Shown: positions 59,496 through 64,000 of the stretch, one piece after another | Numbering within the stretch: position 1 is the first letter of the stretch | Layout of the letters: every line of letters begins with the position of its first letter | Assembly: GCF_020379485.1 (NCBI RefSeq) | Contig: NC_063447.1 | Span: 60,935,452-60,999,451 of the forward strand | Direction of reading: 5' to 3' | Origin: Brassica napus | Lineage: Eukaryota > Streptophyta > Magnoliopsida > Brassicales > Brassicaceae | DNA: 64,000 nucleotides | The notes under the pieces: generated by a model | The model's database searches: none | Told to the model about the DNA's origin: nothing | What the model saw: the letters and a program-made list of their open reading frames with translations, nothing else | Position numbers and translations under genes: made by a program

Positions 59496-60530
59496 TTAGC
59501 TCTCGGCTTTCAACTTGATCTCAGCTTTGAGATTACACATCATCAGCTCAAGACTCTTCAACTGTTTCTCAAGTTCTTTAGCCTGAGCTTCATAACCAGA
59601 TAGTTTCTTCCTCTCCAGGGAAACCTTCTCAAGCTTTTCCCTCAACCATTCCAGCTTAAAACCAGCTTGTGTCAGATCAAGCAAACCCTTGGAAATGTTA
59701 CTTAGTTCACCCTCGGTGAGCTTCTCAAGAGGACTGTTATATAGTTTCTCGTAGATTCTGAGGAGAATGTTCATGTATGCTGTCTTAAGCTGTGGATCTT
59801 GTGGTTGAATATACAATGCTATTTCCGGGTAAGTCTCAAAAATCCACTTTGCTGACTTTACTTGAGAATCACGAACTTGGAAGCCATTGACACAAACGGT
59901 CTCCTTCTTCTTTTCGGGTAAGACATGTGGATCTAGTCCACCATGAACAGAGATAGTACCTATGTAGACTTCAATTTTGAGTTTGTCGTTCACAAGAAAT
60001 TTTTCCTCTTGAAGTTTGGAAAGACTCAAGTCCGTTCTAAAACCCCAGAATGGCTGTCCCTTGTTAAAGATGCGGTCAATAGATTCTGTGGATATATGGA
60101 GACATGAACAAAATTAAAAAAAAATCATGTTAGTGAAATTTAAAAAGGGCTTTTAAAAAGACAAATTACTGAAACTTCGGGAACTGTTAACGTCGGATGG
60201 GTTGACAACGACGAAGCGAAACGATGTCTGTCTCGACCAACACAAAGGCCGTAAGAGAGGATCTGGAACTTTTAGCCACAGAGACATATTTTTACTAATT
60301 TTATCTCCCTTGGGATATACGTAAACAAACCTAGAAAAAATAAAACAAAAGTTAGTTTAAATTAGTCAGTAACATGTGTAGAAAATATCTAATTAAAGCT
60401 ATTGGCTTGATTCTTGTTTTTACCAGTTGCAGGATCGGGTTGAGAATATTGGAGTCCTAAATATAGTATTCCTTTGGGAGAAGTTGTCTATCTCAAATGA
60501 GTAAGTCATCTCATCAGTGTGGTTCGCCAT
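59496..60530 (-). CDS. MATH-domain coiled-coil protein (RTM3-like), copy A, reading frame uncertain at exon 2
   Basis: Three minus-strand exons are inferred: 60,530-60,424, 60,330 to about 60,169, and 60,085-59,496. The MATH (TRAF-C) fold is visible: FEIDNFSQRN, VYVYPKG, MSLWLKV, FRFVVVNPS, then SKLQEEKFLVNDKLKIEVYI. A C-terminal coiled coil follows (KLEWLREKLEKVSLERKK onward). Such single-MATH plus coiled-coil proteins include Arabidopsis RTM3, which limits long-distance potyvirus movement; most paralogues are uncharacterised. The obvious donor TTTCA|GTAATT leaves exon 2 out of phase with exon 3 by one base, after a CCCC run at 60,178-60,181. A weak donor ACA|GTTCCC would restore phase. It may be a frameshifted copy. 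It faces copy B across 438 bp. Confidence 0.75.
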
Positions 60531-60968
60531 GACTTTCAGAAGCTCTCTCTTAATTTATGGTTTGATACTTTCTTCGAGGGAGGGACTACAATCATATATA
60601 TATATATATGGTTCCACTTATATTTTGTGTTTATACTTATCACCACGTTGTTCCTAAGCTTGAGGTAGGTAGTATTATATTTTTTGTAAAGCACAATAGT
60701 AAACGACATATATTTTGATTAACTCCAAATATATTTTATAGTTATCTCTTTTTTTTTTGTAAATATCAAATCTTTCATAATTAATTAACTAAATTTTGAT
60801 AAATTTAAATAGTTTAACAAAAGATATACTTAAGCAAACGTAATTTTATTCATTTTAAAGTTATCTAATTCCATTAAAATTCGCAATTTAGTTTCCCCCT
60901 CCTATATATATGTAAGGAAGATTTGGCTTACGCATGAATCAATATATCAATCCTTAAAATCAACAAGG
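60531..60968. promoter_or_regulatory. Shared divergent promoter of MATH copies A and B
   Basis: This 438-bp spacer separates the two divergent start codons. It includes a ta microsatellite at 60,596-60,608 and tatatata words on both sides that could serve as TATA boxes for either gene. Confidence 0.45.
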
Positions 60969-62047
60969 ATGAGAACACCAAGTTATACTATGGAGATAAA
61001 CTACTTCTCCCAAAGGAATGCTCCAATACGGTCGAACCTGTTCAGAAGCTACTCGTGCAACTGGTAAAAACTAGAATTAATGTAGATTTATATTCTAAAA
61101 TTTACGTTTTAAGGTTTTGACCATGTATAGTTTTGTTTGATTTTTTTTTTTTAGGTATGTTACCGTATATCCCAAGGGAAACGGTATTAATACACACATG
61201 TCTATGTATCTAGATGTTGCAAATTCGCTCTCACTGTATCAAGGATGGTGGAGACGTGCCAAGTTTCGTTTTGTTATCGTGAACCAATCCAATGTCGCCA
61301 GGTCCAAACGTCTAGGTGATAAAAAAAACCCTATCTTTTAATTTCATATATAAATCACAATTATCATGAGAAAATATCAAATTAACTGGTATTCTCAAGA
61401 AATTACGTACATATATTGATATTACGTTTATTGTTTTTGTTAATATATCTCTATGGGCAGCAACTTCTTACACCTTCAACAAGACTTGGCCAAACCTGGG
61501 TTTCAAAAAGGCCTTGCGCCTTACCAAACTTCAAGAGGAAATGTTTCTTGTGAACGACAAACTTAAAATTGAAGTCTACGTTTATGTATATGATATTATG
61601 GGTATACTAGATACACATGTGTTACCTGAAAAGAAGGACACGACCGTGTGTGTCAATGGATTCCAAGTTCTTGATTCTCAAGTCAAGTCAGCAAACATTA
61701 TTTTTGAGACTTATCCTGAAACAGCATTGTATATTTATCCACAAGATCCACAGCTTAAGACAGCATACATGAACATTCTCCTCAGAATCTACGAGATACT
61801 TTACAACAATCCTCTTGAGAAGCTCACGGAAAGTGAGCTAAGTAAAGTTTCCAAGGATTTGCTTGATCTGACACAAGCTGGTTTTAAGCTGGAATGGTTG
61901 AGGGAAAAGCTTGAGAAGGCTTCCGTGGAGAGGAAGAAACTCGCTGGTTATGAAGCTCAGGCTCTGGAACTTGGAAAACAGTTGAAGAATCTTGAGCTGA
62001 TGATGTGTAATCTCAAAGCTGAGATCAAGTTGAAAGCGGAGAGCTAA
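60969..62047 (+). CDS. MATH-domain coiled-coil protein (RTM3-like), copy B
   Basis: Three exons, 60,969-61,063, 61,155-61,315 and 61,461-62,047, join in frame to give 280 residues. The order of motifs matches copy A: EINYFSQRN, YVTVYPKG, a split W codon at the first junction, FRFVIVNQS, LTKLQEEMFLVNDKLKIEVY, the VNGFQVLDSQVKSA segment, and a C-terminal coiled coil ending LMMCNLKAEIKLKAES, identical to copy A at the end. The C-terminal exons of A and B are very similar, so the inverted duplication is recent or homogenised. The N-terminus is shorter than in copy A (starts MRTPSYTMEI). The role is unknown; related RTM3 restricts virus movement in phloem. Confidence 0.88.
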
Positions 62048-62565
62048 TTATATTATTATAGTTGGGTTTTAATAGCTTTTAGTATATCTTATGATTTCTT
62101 CTTTATTGTTTTCCAGGTTTTGATTTAAGATCAATCATAGATCCTAGGTTGTCCCTTCACTGGTTTTAAACCAAGTTTTATTAGATAAATACAATTATTA
62201 TTCTCTTGTTATAATTAATTATAGCTAGTATAATCAAGAAATATCAAGATTCACGTTTAGCTATCCAGGAATACAAGTTTGGATATTCGAATCACCACTT
62301 TTGTTGTGCCTCTTTTTCAGAATTGTTGACTTGTGGTGCAAGGAGTCCGAAATGTTTGTGGACGTGTGTTGAGAATCATTGTCTACCTATTATCTAACAA
62401 GAAGTTCTTGGGAAACAATCAAACAAGGATTTGGTGATGACAACACGGCAAAGAATGACAGAAAAAAACATGGATTCAAACTTGTTTGAAAGAAAATAAT
62501 GATAAGATTAAAAACTAAAACAATGAACTCAAACACTCCCCCAAACTTTCACTAGAAAAACGCAG
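62048..62565. other. 3' spacer between MATH copies B and C
   Basis: These are the 3' untranslated regions of two convergent genes. No gene or repeat was seen. Confidence 0.5.
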
Positions 62566-63760
62566 TTAGTGTTCTGAGAAGCAAGACAAAAAGAATCTCT
62601 TTACCAAAAAATCAATGCACTCAAACGGAGAAACTCTATGAGAAGAAGCAGCTTGCTTCCTCTTCAAGGAAACCTCCTCAAGCTTTGGTTTCAGCCAATC
62701 CAACTTAAAGCCAGCCTCTTCTAGCTCGCTTAACTCACTTTCAGCGTTTGTTAGTTCAGTCTCAGACAAGCTATGAGGAGCCTTGTCTAGTGTTTCGACG
62801 AGGCCGAGGAGAATATTCATGTAAGCTGTCTTCACCTCTTTGATACCTGATCTGATATCTACTGCAACGTCTGGATGCAGTACGAAAATATTGCTAACTG
62901 AAACAGCCTGCCAATGATAAAAACATGTAATCATGGTAACAAGATCCAGAGACCAGACTGTATCTTTAAGTGGGTACACCAGAATGAAACTCATTGACTT
63001 ACCTGTCTATTAAGAACATGGAAACCACGAAAATCTACCATCTCATTCCCAGTTAAATTTCCTTCAGCGACAACTTTAAGTACGTTAATGTAGACTTCAA
63101 TGGTTAGTTTGTTGTCCTCTAGAAACCCTTCTTCCTGAAGCTTGGTAAGAGGCAACATTCTTTGACTACCCCAGCCTTCGGCCTCAGCGCAGAAGAATCT
63201 ACGTTCTCCTGTGAATACAGAAAGAAAAATAATATATTTGAACTTTTCTTTTAATCATACAAACCCCTAAATTATGGAAAAAATTATATTTTTTTTTTAA
63301 ATAATGTTTCAGGTCCCTGAAATCTCAAATCCAGTCATATCAGGTATATAATCACACCAAAGGTTCAGAAACCTAACAGAAGAAATGATCATATCATTAC
63401 CAGCTGTTCTACGTAGCTCTTTGCCAGATTGATTCAACAAAACCAAGCGATAACTAGCTCGTCTTCTCCATCCAGGTAGCAATGATACAGGATTCACAGC
63501 GTGCAGGAAGAGGGACAAGTGATCATCCACCAAATTTCCCTTTGGGTGAATACAAAGAAGCCTAATATATAAAACCTTTTTTTATCAGCTCTAAAATCAA
63601 AGACATCTATCTAGACGAGTCGTGTAAGAAAGCTAAAGGACTTTTAATCGTTTTACCATTCGCAGCCGCCGCTTGTGAAAGGATCCGACCGTATCACACC
63701 GTTCCTTTCGGAAAAGTTGTCTATCTCCCAACTGAAAGCCTTCTCAGATAACTTCTCCAT
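62566..63760 (-). CDS. MATH-domain protein, copy C, shortened C-terminus
   Basis: Four minus-strand exons, 63,760-63,657, 63,561-63,401, 63,208-63,003 and 62,907-62,566, join in frame to give 270 residues. The MATH domain begins FSWEIDNFSERNGVIRS, with IHPKGN, ASYRLVLLNQS and LTKLQEEGFLEDNKLTIEVYI. The helical part (TAYMNILLGLVETLD, AGFKLDWLKPKLEEVSLKRKQ) aligns with copies A and B. It then diverges into FECIDFLVKRFFLSCFSEH and stops, so the final coiled coil of A and B is absent. It also has an extra intron in the region where A and B have one long third exon. It is an older paralogue of the same cluster (At2g42460-At2g42470-like). Function is unknown. Confidence 0.87.
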
Positions 63761-64000
63761 GTCCTCAAAAAAAAAAAATGGTCTCTCGATTTTACGGTTT
63801 AGTGTTTTGAAGTGAGGCAGGACAATGTTAATAGGGTGGAAAAATAAATCTTTACAGTTCCTACTTCATAGGTCAAACGAAACCTAGAAAATATTTCGTA
63901 AGATTTTACAATTTATGTCGATATATTCCGTGGATATTTCGGAAATCTTCTATAAAATCATGATAAATAATCATGTTTAAAGATTTTAATTTTGTTTTAT
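63761..64000 (-). promoter_or_regulatory. MATH copy C upstream region
   Basis: This is the leader and promoter side of the minus-strand MATH gene, truncated by the window end. It is AT-rich with a run of nine or more A bases at about 63,770. Confidence 0.35.

Overview
The window is nuclear DNA of a Brassicaceae plant, most likely of the Brassica/Raphanus lineage. Genes carry short GT-AG introns, intergenic DNA is AT-rich and full of MITE-like repeats, and the encoded proteins closely match Arabidopsis thaliana proteins. Gene order follows, from memory, the Arabidopsis chromosome 2 interval around At2g42220 to At2g42470: STR9, CYP712A1, bHLH130/FBH4, LRR kinase, complex I ESSS, gar2-related, ATL40, ATL41, VOZ2, ZFP11, LBD16, LBD17, MATH genes. 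Several genes expected in that interval (UVI4, the U5 helicase, bHLH48, bZIP34, a class 3 lipase) are absent, as expected in one fractionated subgenome of a mesopolyploid.

Layout: 0.3-3.8 kb holds a plastid rhodanese gene and, convergent with it, the P450 CYP712A1. 4.1-6.8 kb holds coding-like debris. 7.0-8.8 kb is the bHLH130 gene, whose first intron carries a decamer minisatellite. 10,716-15,751 is an apparently intact Mutator-like element (MULE) with long TIRs, a 10-bp target duplication, a full transposase gene and a second, oppositely oriented GRF zinc-finger/membrane gene. 17.0-19.6 kb is an LRR receptor pseudokinase. 19.6-27.2 kb is AT-rich, repeat-laden DNA with a Helitron-like terminus, a near-perfect long inverted repeat and one small ORF. 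27.2-33.2 kb holds the ESSS subunit, the gar2-related protein and a ZRK-type pseudokinase broken by a stop codon. 35.5-37.6 kb is the tandem ATL40/ATL41 pair. 38.1-43.0 kb holds VOZ2 and ZFP11. 43-49 kb holds a tRNA-Gly with a damaged T stem and many repeats. 49.1-55.8 kb holds convergent LBD16 and LBD17. 59.5-63.8 kb is a cluster of three MATH-domain genes, two of them a head-to-head duplicate pair.

There is no operon logic; the genes act separately. Themes are transcriptional control of development (FBH4, VOZ2, ZFP11, LBD16/17), defence-linked signalling (ZRK, ATLs, RTM3-like MATH proteins) and organelle function (STR9, ESSS). All orthology statements rest on reading protein sequence and recalled family features. 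No database search was run.
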